64,000 nt of DNA from Sphingobium sp. (GCA_009360885.1 SPEL01000008.1:1-64000); one strand, 5' to 3'; counted from the first letter of the stretch, positions 49,645 to 58,941 are shown. Translations and numbers: made by a program. The notes: generated by a model from the sequence alone, not told the origin.

Positions 49645-50969
49645 TCGAAGCCGCCATCGCTCAGGCTGAAACTCTGCTGAATCATGTGCAGATCAGTGAT
49701 GCGCCGCGCCGTGTAGGGCGGCTCGTCAGCCTTGATGGCGGGATGCTGGAGGTGACGGGCTTTAACCGTCCCATTGGCACGGGGGCGCGGATTATCGCAT
49801 CGGACGGGAGCTGCGCCCGCGCCGAAGTTATCGGCTTTCGTGGCAATCGCGCCATTTTGGTGCCGCTGGATGAAGGCGCGCCGCTCAGTGCCGGGGCGCG
49901 GGTCGAACCGGATGCCGCCGCCAATATGGTGCAGGTGGGCGAGGGACTGATTGGTCGGGTTATTGATGCCATGGGGCAGCCGCTTGACCGTAAGGGGCCG
50001 ATTTTGGCGCAGGGTGTCTGGCCGATTAATGGCGTGCGTGGCAATGTGCTGGACCGTGGCCGCGTGACGGAGCCTTTTGATCTTGGCGTGCGGGCGGTCA
50101 ATGCGCTGCTGACGGCAGGGCGCGGCCAGCGTATTGCGATTATCGCCGGGTCTGGCGTCGGTAAATCGGTGCTGATGGGCCAGATGATTGCGGGCGCAGA
50201 CGCTGATGTGGTCGTCACCGGCCTGATCGGGGAACGCGGCCGCGAAGTTGCGGATTTCCTCGAAACCAAATTATCGGGCGATATGATGCGCAAGAGCGTC
50301 GTGGTCGCCGTACCAGCGGATCATCCGCCGGTGCTGCGTCTGCGCGCCGCCGCCCGCGCCACTGCCATTGCCGAATATTTCCGGTCGCGCGGCCTAAAAG
50401 TGTTGCTGCTGATCGACAGCTTAACCCGCTGCGCGCATGCCCAGCGTGAAATTGGCCTGTCATTGGGGGAGCCGCCTGCGATGAAGGGCTATCCGCCATC
50501 GGCCCTCGCGCTTATCCCTCGTCTGGTGGAACGGGCGGGCGTTGATGTGCGCACGGGTGGTTCCATCACCGCGCTTTATACCGTGCTGGCCGATGGTGAT
50601 GATACCGATGACCCGATTGTGGATGCCGCCCGCGCCATTGTGGATGGGCATATCGTGTTGTCTCGGCACCTTTCGGAACAGTCGATTTTCCCGGCGATCG
50701 ACATTGGAAAATCCTTGTCCCGCGTGATGGCGGATGTGACCAATGACGATCATTTGCGCGCTGCCGCGACCTATCGGGCATTATGGGCCGCCTATGAGGA
50801 AAATAAGGACCTTATCCTGATGGGAGCCTATCGTCCCGGTAATGACCCGTTGATTGATGAGGCTGTGAGCCGGCGGCAGGAAGTGCTGAATTTCCTGCGC
50901 CAAAGCGCGAAATCGCAAATTGATATCGACACTAGTATATCCGCGCTGACGGCGGAATTCGGCAGATGA
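49641..50969 (+). CDS. fliI: flagellum-specific ATPase FliI
   Basis: A 442-aa F1-ATPase-beta-like protein. Walker A is IIAGSGVGKSVLMGQM (about residues 168-180). DVVVTGLIGERGREVADFLE and KVLLLIDSLTRCAHAQREIG (Walker B) are strongly conserved. PPSALALIPRLVERAGVDVR then GSITALYTVLADGDDTDDPI are family hallmarks, as is DGHIVLSRHLSEQSIFPAID. It energises loading of export substrates with FliH and FliJ. It overlaps fliH by 4 bp and fliJ by 4 bp. Confidence 0.97.
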   Translation: MIEAAIAQAETLLNHVQISDAPRRVGRLVSLDGGMLEVTGFNRPIGTGARIIASDGSCARAEVIGFRGNRAILVPLDEGAPLSAGARVEPDAAANMVQVGEGLIGRVIDAMGQPLDRKGPILAQGVWPINGVRGNVLDRGRVTEPFDLGVRAVNALLTAGRGQRIAIIAGSGVGKSVLMGQMIAGADADVVVTGLIGERGREVADFLETKLSGDMMRKSVVVAVPADHPPVLRLRAAARATAIAEYFRSRGLKVLLLIDSLTRCAHAQREIGLSLGEPPAMKGYPPSALALIPRLVERAGVDVRTGGSITALYTVLADGDDTDDPIVDAARAIVDGHIVLSRHLSEQSIFPAIDIGKSLSRVMADVTNDDHLRAAATYRALWAAYEENKDLILMGAYRPGNDPLIDEAVSRRQEVLNFLRQSAKSQIDIDTSISALTAEFGR

Positions 50970-51391
50970 GCCGGAGGCTCGTTACACGGCGTCAGCGTCT
51001 TGTTCGCGTGCGGGAGGCCCAGCACGCTATGGCCATTGCCGAAACCATCCGCGCAAAGGATGTGGTGCAATCCCTCTCCGATAATGCGGCGCGGGTGGCG
51101 CGGGTACGCGGGGAACTGTTCGAGGCGCAGGTGGCGCAAATGGGCGGCAGCTTTGCCGCACATCGTGAACTGGCGGATCGGCTGGAAAAAGCTGGCAAGC
51201 AACTGGAGGGTGCAATTTATGATGCACATAAAGTTGTTAACCAAAAGCAGGATATGCAGGTTAGTGCGAATCGTGATCGGGAAATCGCTTTGCGGCTGAA
51301 AGACCGGGCACGAGCATTGCAGGAAGCGCAGATGGAGGCACGCATCGCCGCCATAACGCGCTATCGTCGTATGAAGCAGCAAGGGGAATGA
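50966..51391 (+). CDS. fliJ: flagellar export chaperone FliJ
   Basis: A 141-aa, almost entirely helical, charged protein with heptad-like runs (VTRRQRLVRVREAQHAMAIA, AAHRELADRLEKAGKQLEGA, RALQEAQMEARIAAITRYRR). This is the coiled coil that inserts into the FliI hexamer. FliJ proteins share little sequence, so identity rests on position between fliI and fliK, size and coiled-coil character. It overlaps both neighbours by 4 bp. Confidence 0.82.
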   Translation: MSRRLVTRRQRLVRVREAQHAMAIAETIRAKDVVQSLSDNAARVARVRGELFEAQVAQMGGSFAAHRELADRLEKAGKQLEGAIYDAHKVVNQKQDMQVSANRDREIALRLKDRARALQEAQMEARIAAITRYRRMKQQGE

Positions 51392-53307
51392 GCATGAATT
51401 TGCTGGCATCATCGGGCGGGGCTGGGGTGAACGGGGCGGGAGCATCCGGTCAGCCTGCGTCGCTTTTCGCCCTATCTGCGCAGGCTTCGTCTGCCAATGG
51501 CATGGCCGTTGATGGTGCAGGCAATTCCTTGCTCAATGGTGCGTCCCCTACGGTTGATTTTGCGTCCCTGTTACAGGGCAAGAGGGAAGAGATCGCACCT
51601 GTTCCGGTGGCGAGCAATGCTCCTTCCTTCTCCTTGTCGGTATCCGGTGGCATGTCTGGGGGGACGGCGCTGAATGCGCTGGCGCTGGCAAGCGGCATGA
51701 TGGGGGATGCTACGATCGGGGGCGGTGATATTCGTGATTTCACCCTGCCTGCTTCGCCCAATGCAGGGGTTCCTGCCGCGCCGGAGGGCATAGAAATCAT
51801 GGCGATGGCGTCTTCATCCATCGCTGTTTCGACTTTGCCAATGTCTGAAGAAGGCGAGCCGGAACAAGCGAAATCAGAGGACGAGGCAGAGAATATCGGC
51901 GTTGCTCAATCAGACGCTGAATCGGCAGATCGCCTTTCCTCTGTTGCTGATGCCAATGAAGGGGCGCAGCCCGTTGCCGCCTTTGCGCCGATTGCACCTG
52001 TTATAACAGCCGCTCCCGTTGCAGCTGCACCAGCATCGGATGTGCCTGCCTCTGGTACAGAAAGGGTCTCGGCGGACGCTGTTCCTGCGGGAAGCGGGGG
52101 CGCGGGAAGCAGGACTGCGGTACTACGCACCGCTGGCATGGAGGGAGAGAGCGAAGGCACGATTTCTTCTTCGCTTTTCTCGGCTGTGCCAACCGCATCT
52201 GTGATGCGTGATAAAGCTGTGACCAGTGATAGAGTACAAGAGCCAGCAGAGCCTGTGCCAGCAACATCTGTAATAGCAGATGACGCCCCATCCCGCCCGG
52301 TTGCTGCTGCAGTAAAGCCGGGTGAGGCGACGGCGCTGCTCGCCAGCCTGCGCGCTGCTTTCCCTTCGGTCGAACCCGCAGTGGATGCGCCAGAAGGGAC
52401 CATAATGACCGGCGATAGCGCGGCACACGCGCTTTCCCGCCAGCATCAGGGGGCATCATCGCTGGCGGAATCCTTGACCGGGGCATTATCGGCGGGCGCA
52501 TTATCCGCCTCGCCTTCTTCCCTTTCGGCTCAGGCCACCAAAGGCGAACAGCCTGACATTGGCGTGGTCGTCACTCTCTCCTCTGGTACGGATAGCGATG
52601 GTGCCGGTGCGGGGGACAGTGCATCATATGGCGAGGGAGGGCAGTCGGCTGCTCCGTCTTCTTCCATTCCGTCTGTGGCAAGCTCAACCGCGCCATCGGG
52701 CGCATTCTCTGTTGCGCTGAATAATGCCTCCGGTCTTTCGTCGCCAGTGGCGGCTGCCCTTAATCAGCAAGTGATTGATCTGGGTGTTTCGGGCCAGTGG
52801 ATTGATGATATTGCCCGCGAAATCGCCAGCATAAGCGCCAATCCGGGGCAGGGTAGTTTTCGCATTGCTTCGCCGCATCTGGGCGGGGTGAAGGTGGATC
52901 TGATGCCTGGCACGCACGGCACGGATATTCGTATGACGGTGGAGAGCGAACTGGCTCATGCGGCCTTGCAAAAAGATCAGTCGCGTCTGCTTCAGGATGC
53001 TGAATTGGCGGCGCTGCGTATCGGCGATGTGCGCATAGAACGCGCCCCGGCCAGTGATACTACCCGCAACGAATCGCACGCCAATGGGCAGCATCAGGGT
53101 CAGGCCACCGCGCAGGCAGGGGCAGGGCAGCATCAGGGGCAGGGAAATTCATCCGCCCGGCAGGATATGGCCGGAACAAATGATGGAAATTCGGGCCAGA
53201 ATAATGCTAAAACCCCGTTCACCAAAACCGTTATGAAGGAAGTGGGGGACGGTGATGCAGGTGCTAATCTGCGCAGCGGAAGGGGTGGTGACGCTCGTTA
53301 CGCCTGA
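51388..53307 (+). CDS. fliK: flagellar hook-length control protein FliK
   Basis: A 639-aa protein, long and Ala/Ser/Pro-rich for the first ~440 residues, as expected of the disordered ruler. The C-terminal domain (about 455-575) has LGVSGQWIDDIAREIASISA then GQGSFRIASPHLGGVKVDLM and DIRMTVESELAHAALQKDQS with RLLQDAELAALRIGDVRIE, the FliK C-terminal (switch) fold. The tail is Gln/Asn/Gly-rich. Exported FliK measures the hook and makes FlhB switch to late substrates. ATG at 51388 or 51394 may be used. The Ala/Ser-rich part codes many long shadow frames. Confidence 0.88.
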   Translation: MSMNLLASSGGAGVNGAGASGQPASLFALSAQASSANGMAVDGAGNSLLNGASPTVDFASLLQGKREEIAPVPVASNAPSFSLSVSGGMSGGTALNALALASGMMGDATIGGGDIRDFTLPASPNAGVPAAPEGIEIMAMASSSIAVSTLPMSEEGEPEQAKSEDEAENIGVAQSDAESADRLSSVADANEGAQPVAAFAPIAPVITAAPVAAAPASDVPASGTERVSADAVPAGSGGAGSRTAVLRTAGMEGESEGTISSSLFSAVPTASVMRDKAVTSDRVQEPAEPVPATSVIADDAPSRPVAAAVKPGEATALLASLRAAFPSVEPAVDAPEGTIMTGDSAAHALSRQHQGASSLAESLTGALSAGALSASPSSLSAQATKGEQPDIGVVVTLSSGTDSDGAGAGDSASYGEGGQSAAPSSSIPSVASSTAPSGAFSVALNNASGLSSPVAAALNQQVIDLGVSGQWIDDIAREIASISANPGQGSFRIASPHLGGVKVDLMPGTHGTDIRMTVESELAHAALQKDQSRLLQDAELAALRIGDVRIERAPASDTTRNESHANGQHQGQATAQAGAGQHQGQGNSSARQDMAGTNDGNSGQNNAKTPFTKTVMKEVGDGDAGANLRSGRGGDARYA

Positions 53308-53368
53308 TCTGCTTCCCTATTCGGGATATGATATTCCTTCGTAAGTGTGGGGCTGAGAGACAGACGGA

Positions 53369-54007
53369 ATGAGTGACGAAGCGAAAGCTCCGAAGAAAAA
53401 GGGTGGCAAAGGCCGGCTGATACTTCTCGTCCTTGCAGCATTTTTGCTGGGTGGGGCCGGGGTGGTCGGTGTGCTATATGGCATGGGTATGTTCAATTCC
53501 GCGCCAGCAGGCCCGGTGGAGGACCCCAATAGGCCAAAGCTGGTGCCCAAGGGCGAAGACCCTGTTGCCATTGCGGACAAGGCTAGGGCCGATGCAGGGG
53601 TGAAGGGTGAAGGGAATAGCCATATTCCTACCGATGTTCATGTGCCCAAAGAAGGGGTGGATTTGCTGCGTCCAAAGGATGTTTCCGGCTATCAGGCCAC
53701 CTATTTTCAGATGCCCGCGCCCTATACATCTAACCTCTCAGACAGTGATGCGCTGGTGCAGATCGCGCTTGCGGTATCCACTTATTATGACGCCCGTGTC
53801 ACCGAGGCCGTGAAGACGCATGAGATGGCAATACGCTCTGCGATTCTTATGATGTTGGCACAGGAACAGGAAATGACGCTGACAACCCCGGAAGGGAAGC
53901 AGGCGTTGCAAAAGAAATTAACCAACCTTATCAATAAGATATTGAAAGAGAAAACCGGTTATTCGGGTATTGATAACGTTTATTTTACCAATTTCGTTAT
54001 TCAATAG
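53369..54007 (+). CDS. fliL: flagellar basal-body protein FliL
   Basis: A 212-aa inner-membrane protein. The N-terminal basic stretch (KAPKKKGGKGRLILLVLAAF) and helix lead to a periplasmic domain: TYFQMPAPYTSNLSDSDALV, QIALAVSTYYDARVTEAVKT, HEMAIRSAILMMLAQEQEMT, TLTTPEGKQALQKKLTNLIN. The helix with EMAIRSAIL and the ending IDNVYFTNFVIQ are typical of FliL. It sits at the stator and affects torque and stability. It is 61 bp after fliK and 47 bp before fliM. Confidence 0.9.
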   Translation: MSDEAKAPKKKGGKGRLILLVLAAFLLGGAGVVGVLYGMGMFNSAPAGPVEDPNRPKLVPKGEDPVAIADKARADAGVKGEGNSHIPTDVHVPKEGVDLLRPKDVSGYQATYFQMPAPYTSNLSDSDALVQIALAVSTYYDARVTEAVKTHEMAIRSAILMMLAQEQEMTLTTPEGKQALQKKLTNLINKILKEKTGYSGIDNVYFTNFVIQ

Positions 54008-54025
54008 GGGGTCCGAAGCTGGGGT

Positions 54026-54050
54026 GTCCCCCTGCCAAGGGCAGGGGACC
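54026..54050 (+). promoter_or_regulatory. hairpin enclosing the fliM ribosome-binding site
   Basis: TCCCCCTGCC (54027-54036) pairs with GGCAGGGGA (54040-54048) around AAG, with one bulged C. AGGGGA (54043-54048) is the likely Shine-Dalgarno of fliM, 6 nt before its ATG at 54055. The site is thus in the 3' arm of a G-C-rich stem. This may limit fliM translation or tie it to reading through fliL. No U-run follows, so it is not a terminator. Confidence 0.5.
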
Positions 54051-54054
54051 AGCA

Positions 54055-54945
54055 ATGACGGACGATATTCAAACTTATAAATTTGGTGCATCAGAGGCTC
54101 AGGCTTCTGTTTCCCTGACGGGTCTAGACCGGGTGGGGGAGCGGATGGCACGCCGTATTCGTGCATTGCTGGAGCCTATTGCCGGGCAGCGACCGGCCCT
54201 GTCCGCGCAAAATGCGGAAATGGTGAATTTTGATCTCTGGTCCGCCATGGCCCCCAGTTTTTGCGCGCTTTCTACCTATCGTCTGCATCCGCTGAAAGGG
54301 ATGATCCTCGTCCGGCTGGACCCGGCGATGGTCTGGGCGCTGGTGGATCGTTTCTATGGCGGGGCGGGGGATCGTGCCGCGCCAGAGCGCAGTGAGTTCT
54401 CGCGTGGCGAAGAGCGGATGATCGCCCGCATTTCCGATATTGTCATGCACGCGCTGGTCGAAAGCTGGTCGGACCTGCTGACGATGGAAATGGCACCCGT
54501 AGCCCGCGAATCAGACCCGCAGGTGCTGGTCTTTGCCGAGGCGAATGAAGAATTACTGAGCCAGAGCCTGACCGTTGATTTCGGTAAGGGGCAAAGCTGG
54601 ACAATTGAAATTTTATTCCCGCATAGCGCGCTGCGGCAGATGGAGCCATTGCTGGATAACAGCACGCCTGAGGAAGTGCGGCACAAGGACCCATTGTGGC
54701 AGGCCCGTCTTGCCCAGCAAATGGGGGGCATCAGCTTCCCGACGCGCACGGTTCTGGCACGACCATCCTTGTCGCTGCATGAACTGTTAAACCTTAAAAA
54801 TGGCGATGTTATTCCTATTGGCATCGCCCGCAGCCTGCCGCTGATTGTCGGTAACAGGGTAGTGGCTGAAGGATCGGTGGGTGAGCAAAATGGCCGCGCC
54901 GCCTTCATGATAGAAAATATGTTGAACAAGGACCCTATCGCATGA
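54055..54945 (+). CDS. fliM: flagellar motor switch protein FliM
   Basis: A 296-aa C-ring protein. FDLWSAMAPSFCALSTYRLH, LKGMILVRLDPAMVWALVDR, and FYGGAGDRAAPERSEFSRGE are the CheC-like middle domain, with the GG..GD that binds FliG. The C-terminal SpoA-like part is LSLHELLNLKNGDVIPIGIA. The N-terminal CheY-binding EIDALL motif is not obvious; the N-terminus reads DDIQTYKFGASEAQASVSLT. That may mean altered or weak CheY contact. It overlaps fliN by 4 bp. Confidence 0.93.
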   Translation: MTDDIQTYKFGASEAQASVSLTGLDRVGERMARRIRALLEPIAGQRPALSAQNAEMVNFDLWSAMAPSFCALSTYRLHPLKGMILVRLDPAMVWALVDRFYGGAGDRAAPERSEFSRGEERMIARISDIVMHALVESWSDLLTMEMAPVARESDPQVLVFAEANEELLSQSLTVDFGKGQSWTIEILFPHSALRQMEPLLDNSTPEEVRHKDPLWQARLAQQMGGISFPTRTVLARPSLSLHELLNLKNGDVIPIGIARSLPLIVGNRVVAEGSVGEQNGRAAFMIENMLNKDPIA

Positions 54946-55268
54946 GTGACATGAGCGAAGCGCCGAAAGTGGAAAGCGCCATTGGTCGGCTGAACGGCAA
55001 TCCGCAATATCATCTGCTATCCAATATTCCGGTGCGCTTATCGGTAGAGGTCGGCTCTACCAGCTTGCGTTTGTCGGAAATTATGGACCTGAGCGAAGGG
55101 TCAATCGTCGAATTGGACCGTCAGGCTGATGATCTTCTCGACATCATGGTTAATGGTGCGCTAATTGCACGGGGTGAGGTGGTTACCGTCAACGGGCGCT
55201 ATGGTGTGCGCGTGGTGGACGTCGCCAATACCGAAACGATGATGGCGGGCGTTGAACGGCGCTCTTAA
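54942..55268 (+). CDS. fliN: flagellar motor switch protein FliN
   Basis: A 108-aa C-ring protein with a SpoA domain: LLSNIPVRLSVEVGSTSLRL, SEIMDLSEGSIVELDRQADD, LLDIMVNGALIARGEVVTVN, GRYGVRVVDV. This is nearly the whole of the standard FliN fold. It binds FliH and forms the bottom of the C-ring. It overlaps fliM by 4 bp and is followed by fliO after 67 bp. Confidence 0.95.
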   Translation: MSDMSEAPKVESAIGRLNGNPQYHLLSNIPVRLSVEVGSTSLRLSEIMDLSEGSIVELDRQADDLLDIMVNGALIARGEVVTVNGRYGVRVVDVANTETMMAGVERRS

Positions 55269-55335
55269 ACGATATACGGCCTGAACGGCGTTTGGGCCTG
55301 AAGGTGGCCTGAATAATGGGGGGCTTGGGGGGCGA

Positions 55336-55692
55336 ATGTTCTGGTACTTCGTGAAACTGATCGTTCTGCTGCCTCTGTTGGGCGGGATGATCTATGCCTC
55401 TCTCTGGCTCTGGCGCAAATATCAGCCCGCGATGATGGGTGCGCAGGGGGATCGTTCCATCAAAATCATTGAAATGCTGCCGGTCGGCACCTTTGGTAAG
55501 CTGGCTGTGGTGGAATTTGATGGTAAGCGCCTGCTGGTGTCGATGACGCGGGGGCGCATTGAAAAGCTGGCCGAAGGTCATGCGGTGGACGCCGCGACGG
55601 GAGAGGTGCTTATCAATGATCCGACCGGAAATATCGGCGCTGCTGATGGTTTTCGTTCCGGTAAATATGAAAGCCCTTATCGTGCGCGGTAA
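55336..55692 (+). CDS. fliO: flagellar export assembly protein FliO
   Basis: A 118-aa protein with one N-terminal helix (MFWYFVKLIVLLPLLGGMIY) and a cytoplasmic FliO domain: GDRSIKIIEMLPVGTFGKLA and VVEFDGKRLLVSMTRGRIEK. FliO stabilises FliP during assembly of the export gate. It lies directly before fliP and matches the fliO slot of the operon. Identity rests on the KIIEMLPVGxxxxLAVVEFDGK pattern and position. Confidence 0.87.
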   Translation: MFWYFVKLIVLLPLLGGMIYASLWLWRKYQPAMMGAQGDRSIKIIEMLPVGTFGKLAVVEFDGKRLLVSMTRGRIEKLAEGHAVDAATGEVLINDPTGNIGAADGFRSGKYESPYRAR

Positions 55693-55735
55693 TGAGGTGG
55701 TGCCGAGGCGCTTATCCTCCCATCATTGCTTTCCC

Positions 55736-56548
55736 ATGATGGTGAAAATTGCGCTGGCCGCCGGGCTGGCGCTTTTGTGCTGGTGGCTGATGGCTGACCC
55801 GGCGCTGGCACAGGCCGCCCCCGGTGCGGTCCCGCCTCCTGCTGCCCCGCCGCCGCCTTCGCCCATAACGGGCGGCGCGCTGACGCGGGCGCTGGGCGAT
55901 GTATCCGGCAATGGCGCGCCTATGTCCCTATCGCTGCAAATCCTCATCCTGATGAGCCTGCTGACGGTATTGCCGTCGCTGGTGCTGATGATGACGAGCT
56001 TTACCCGCATCATCATCGTTATGTCGTTGCTGCGTCAGGCATTGGGCCTTCAGCAGACCCCGCCTAATCAGGTATTGGTAGGCATTGCCTTGTTCCTTTC
56101 GCTGTTCGTGATGCGCCCGACCATTGATGAGATTAACCGCAACGCCATCACCCCTTATGGCGCGGAGCAGATCAGCATGGAGGAGGCGGTTGGCCGTGCG
56201 GGCAAAGTTCTCCACACCTTCATGGCGAAGCAGACGCGTGAAAATGACCTCAAAATGTTTGCCAATCTGGCCGAAGCACCCCCTTTCCAGACGGTGGCGG
56301 ATGTGCCTTTTTCGATATTAATGCCCGCCTTTGTGACCAGCGAGCTGAAAACGGCCTTCCAAATCGGCTTCATGATCTTTCTGCCTTTCCTCATCATTGA
56401 CCTTGTCGTGGCATCCACGTTGATGTCCCTTGGTATGATGATGCTATCGCCCACGATCATATCCATGCCGTTCAAGCTATTGCTGTTCGTGATGGTGGAT
56501 GGATGGGCGCTGACCATGGGTTCCCTCGCTAGTTCTTTTGTGACCTGA
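55736..56548 (+). CDS. fliP: flagellar export gate protein FliP
   Basis: A 270-aa membrane protein with a cleavable signal (MVKIALAAGLALLCWWLMAD, cut near ALAQA), then a Pro-rich linker. The FliP core has LILMSLLTVLPSLVLMMTSF, TRIIIVMSLLRQALGLQQTP and VGIALFLSLFVMRPTIDEIN. It ends IMLMPTIISMPFKLLLF-type sequence (read here as SPTIISMPFKLLLFVMVDGW). The five FliP form the export pore with FliQ and FliR. ATG at 55736 or 55739 is used; longer starts reach into fliO. Confidence 0.95.
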   Translation: MMVKIALAAGLALLCWWLMADPALAQAAPGAVPPPAAPPPPSPITGGALTRALGDVSGNGAPMSLSLQILILMSLLTVLPSLVLMMTSFTRIIIVMSLLRQALGLQQTPPNQVLVGIALFLSLFVMRPTIDEINRNAITPYGAEQISMEEAVGRAGKVLHTFMAKQTRENDLKMFANLAEAPPFQTVADVPFSILMPAFVTSELKTAFQIGFMIFLPFLIIDLVVASTLMSLGMMMLSPTIISMPFKLLLFVMVDGWALTMGSLASSFVT

Positions 56549-56570
56549 CCGCAGGAAGGGGACGCAATCC

Positions 56571-56846
56571 ATGGAAAATACAGATTATTTTATCGGTGTC
56601 GCGCAGCAGGCCTTATGGATTACCGCGCTTGCCGCCGCGCCTATCCTCATTCCCGCACTGATCGCAGGCGTGCTGCTGGGGATGATACAGGCGGCGACAT
56701 CCATCAATGAACAGACGCTGAGCTTCGTGCCAAAGCTGATCGTCGTGGCGGTAATGTTGGCGCTGTTCGGTGGCTCTATCATGCTGCTGGTAGCGGATTT
56801 TACGCGGGAGATATTTGAACGTATCCCTGATCTGACGGCAAGCTGA
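56571..56846 (+). CDS. fliQ: flagellar export gate protein FliQ
   Basis: A 91-aa protein with two helices: FIGVAQQALWITALAAAPIL and LIPALIAGVLLGMIQAATSI, then NEQTLSFVPKLIVVAVMLAL and LFGGSIMLLVADFTREIFE. The Q-A-x-T-x-I-x-E-Q-T-L-x-F-x-P-K signature is the FliQ hallmark. It joins FliP and FliR in the gate. It lies between fliP and fliR as usual. Confidence 0.96.
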   Translation: MENTDYFIGVAQQALWITALAAAPILIPALIAGVLLGMIQAATSINEQTLSFVPKLIVVAVMLALFGGSIMLLVADFTREIFERIPDLTAS

Positions 56847-56872
56847 GGCAAGGGCAGGAGGGCGCATCATCC

Positions 56873-57655
56873 ATGTATCCTACTGGCTTCATCGGTGTTG
56901 AGCATCAGCTCTGGCTCTGGCTGATTGCGATGATCCGTCCCGGCGCGGCTTTACTGGCTGCACCCATTTATGGGGCGCGCGCAACACCGGTGCAGCTTCG
57001 CCTGATCCTCAGCCTCGCCATTGGTATGGCGGCGATGAACAGTGCGGTGTTCACCGTGCCGGAAGATGGCGTCGCCAGTTTTGCGATGGTGCTGCTGGTG
57101 CTGGGGGAGGTGTTGGCGGGCCTCGCCATGGGCTTTGCGCTGCAAATCGGTTATTCGGCGTCCTTTGTTGCGGGGGAAACCATTGCGAACGTCATGGGCC
57201 TTGGCTTCGCGTCGATGATGGACCCGCAATCGGGCCAGTCCACGCAGGTGGTGGGCCAGTTTCTCTCTATCCTCGCGACCTTCATGCTATTGGGGATGGA
57301 TGGGCATTTGCTGCTCATTTCCTATATTATTCAAAGCTATCAGGCGATGCCGCCGGGTGGGCCGATGTTGTCCAATGATGCCATTTATGGGCTGGTGATG
57401 TTCGGCGGGGCCTTGCTGGGGGCGGGGCTGACCATCGCCCTGCCGGTTGGTTTTTCGCTGATTCTCATTCAGCTCGTCATGGGGATGCTGGCGCGCTCTG
57501 CTCCGGCGCTCAATATTTTCTCGGTCGGCATACCGGTGGCGTTGTTTGCGGGCCTTGTCTTAATGGCCATCGCCGCGCCGATTATGGGGCAGGGGCTGGT
57601 CGACGCCATCAGGCAGGGGCTGGAGCAAGCGCAAATCATATCGGAGGGGCGCTGA
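56873..57655 (+). CDS. fliR: flagellar export gate protein FliR
   Basis: A 260-aa membrane protein with about six helices. LWLWLIAMIRPGAALLAAPI and RATPVQLRLILSLAIGMAAM begin it. GEVLAGLAMGFALQIGYSAS and ASMMDPQSGQSTQVVGQFLS are the conserved FliR core, and SAPALNIFSVGIPVALFAGL follows. It ends the FliP5-Q4-R1 gate. It is followed by flhB after 1 bp. Confidence 0.95.
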   Translation: MYPTGFIGVEHQLWLWLIAMIRPGAALLAAPIYGARATPVQLRLILSLAIGMAAMNSAVFTVPEDGVASFAMVLLVLGEVLAGLAMGFALQIGYSASFVAGETIANVMGLGFASMMDPQSGQSTQVVGQFLSILATFMLLGMDGHLLLISYIIQSYQAMPPGGPMLSNDAIYGLVMFGGALLGAGLTIALPVGFSLILIQLVMGMLARSAPALNIFSVGIPVALFAGLVLMAIAAPIMGQGLVDAIRQGLEQAQIISEGR

Positions 57656-57656
57656 T

Positions 57657-58826
57657 ATGTCCCAATCCAATGGTGGTGGCGAAAAGACCGAAAAACCGAC
57701 CCAGAAAAAGCTGGATGATGCGGCAAAAGAAGGTGACCTCCTTCAATCGAAAGATTTGGCGACGGCCTTGGTGGTGCTGGCGGGGGCGGGGTGGCTGGCC
57801 TTTGCCGGGCCGATGATATTGAAGGCGCTACAGGAAATGCTGGTGCTTGCCTTGCAGTTCGGCAGCAAGGATGTGGCGGATTTTGATCCTGCCATTCGCA
57901 GTTACAAATTATTGACGGGTCTGCTGTTGCCTATTGGGGGCGTCATGGTGGCGACGATCATTGCCGCCATCGCGGCACCAGCCTTGTTGGGGTCTTTGGG
58001 TTTCCGCGCCAGTGCGATGAAGCCTAAGCCATCGAAGCTCAACCCCGCCAAGGGGCTAAAGCGCATGTTTGGCACCCATGGCCTGATTGAGCTGGCCAAG
58101 TCGCTTGCCAAAGTGTTGCTGATGGGCGGCGTTGGCGTGTGGTTAATCTGGGGCAGCATCGCGGAAATCAGCGTGATGGGAACGGGCGGGCTGGAGGCGG
58201 CGCTCGACCAGATTGGCGGCCTGTTTATTACGGCCTGCCTTGTGATGGGCGGTGCGTTGCTGCTGATTGCGGGCATAGATGTGCCCGCGCAGATGTTTCA
58301 GCGTAACAAGCGCCTGATGATGAGCAAGCAGGACATCAAGGACGAGCATAAGGAGAGCGAAGGCTCGCCGGAAATGAAGGGGCAAATCCGCCGTCGTCAG
58401 TTTGAAATGCTCTCCGGCAATACGCGCAAGGCCATAGCCGAGGCCAATGTGGTGCTGATGAACCCGACCCACTTTGCCGTCGCGTTGCGGTATAAGCCGG
58501 GGCAGGATGCTGCGCCCATCGTGGTGGCGCGGGGCTGTGATGCGCTGGCCTTTGCGATCAGGGATCTGGCCGATGCCAATGCGGTGCCGGTGCTACAATA
58601 TCCGGAGCTGACCCGCGCGCTATATTTCACCTCTCGCGCCGGAAAAATGGTGGATGAACAGCTTTATATCGCGGTGGCGACTTTGCTGGCCTTCCTGTTC
58701 CGCATTGAGAATCAATTGGCGAGCGAGATGGACAGGCCGCATATTGACCTTCCTGAAGATATGAAATTTGACGGAGATGGCCGTAAAACCGGTAAGCCAA
58801 AGCCCGATGCAAAGGCGGAGGATTAG
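57657..58826 (+). CDS. flhB: flagellar export switch protein FlhB
   Basis: A 389-aa protein. N-terminal SNGGGEKTEKPTQKKLDDAA is the FlhB start, followed by four helices (for example SLAKVLLMGGVGVWLIWGSI and GGLFITACLVMGGALLLIAG). KQDIKDEHKESEGSPEMKGQ, IRRRQFEMLSGNTRKAIAEA, NVVLMNPTHFAVALRYKPG holds the autocleavage site N-P-T-H (about residues 269-272). It changes export specificity after FliK reports hook length. The tail is charged and variable. GGAGGGGCGCTGAT is the ribosome site. Confidence 0.96.
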   Translation: MSQSNGGGEKTEKPTQKKLDDAAKEGDLLQSKDLATALVVLAGAGWLAFAGPMILKALQEMLVLALQFGSKDVADFDPAIRSYKLLTGLLLPIGGVMVATIIAAIAAPALLGSLGFRASAMKPKPSKLNPAKGLKRMFGTHGLIELAKSLAKVLLMGGVGVWLIWGSIAEISVMGTGGLEAALDQIGGLFITACLVMGGALLLIAGIDVPAQMFQRNKRLMMSKQDIKDEHKESEGSPEMKGQIRRRQFEMLSGNTRKAIAEANVVLMNPTHFAVALRYKPGQDAAPIVVARGCDALAFAIRDLADANAVPVLQYPELTRALYFTSRAGKMVDEQLYIAVATLLAFLFRIENQLASEMDRPHIDLPEDMKFDGDGRKTGKPKPDAKAED

Positions 58827-58941
58827 TCCCTGTTTCGGGCCTAAGAATGCGCTAATGGTTTTTCAGCAAAAAATAGGGTTAAAATCTTCTAAACCCCGTT
58901 CATCAGCATGTTTTTCATCATCCCTTCCGTAAAAGGGTGAC

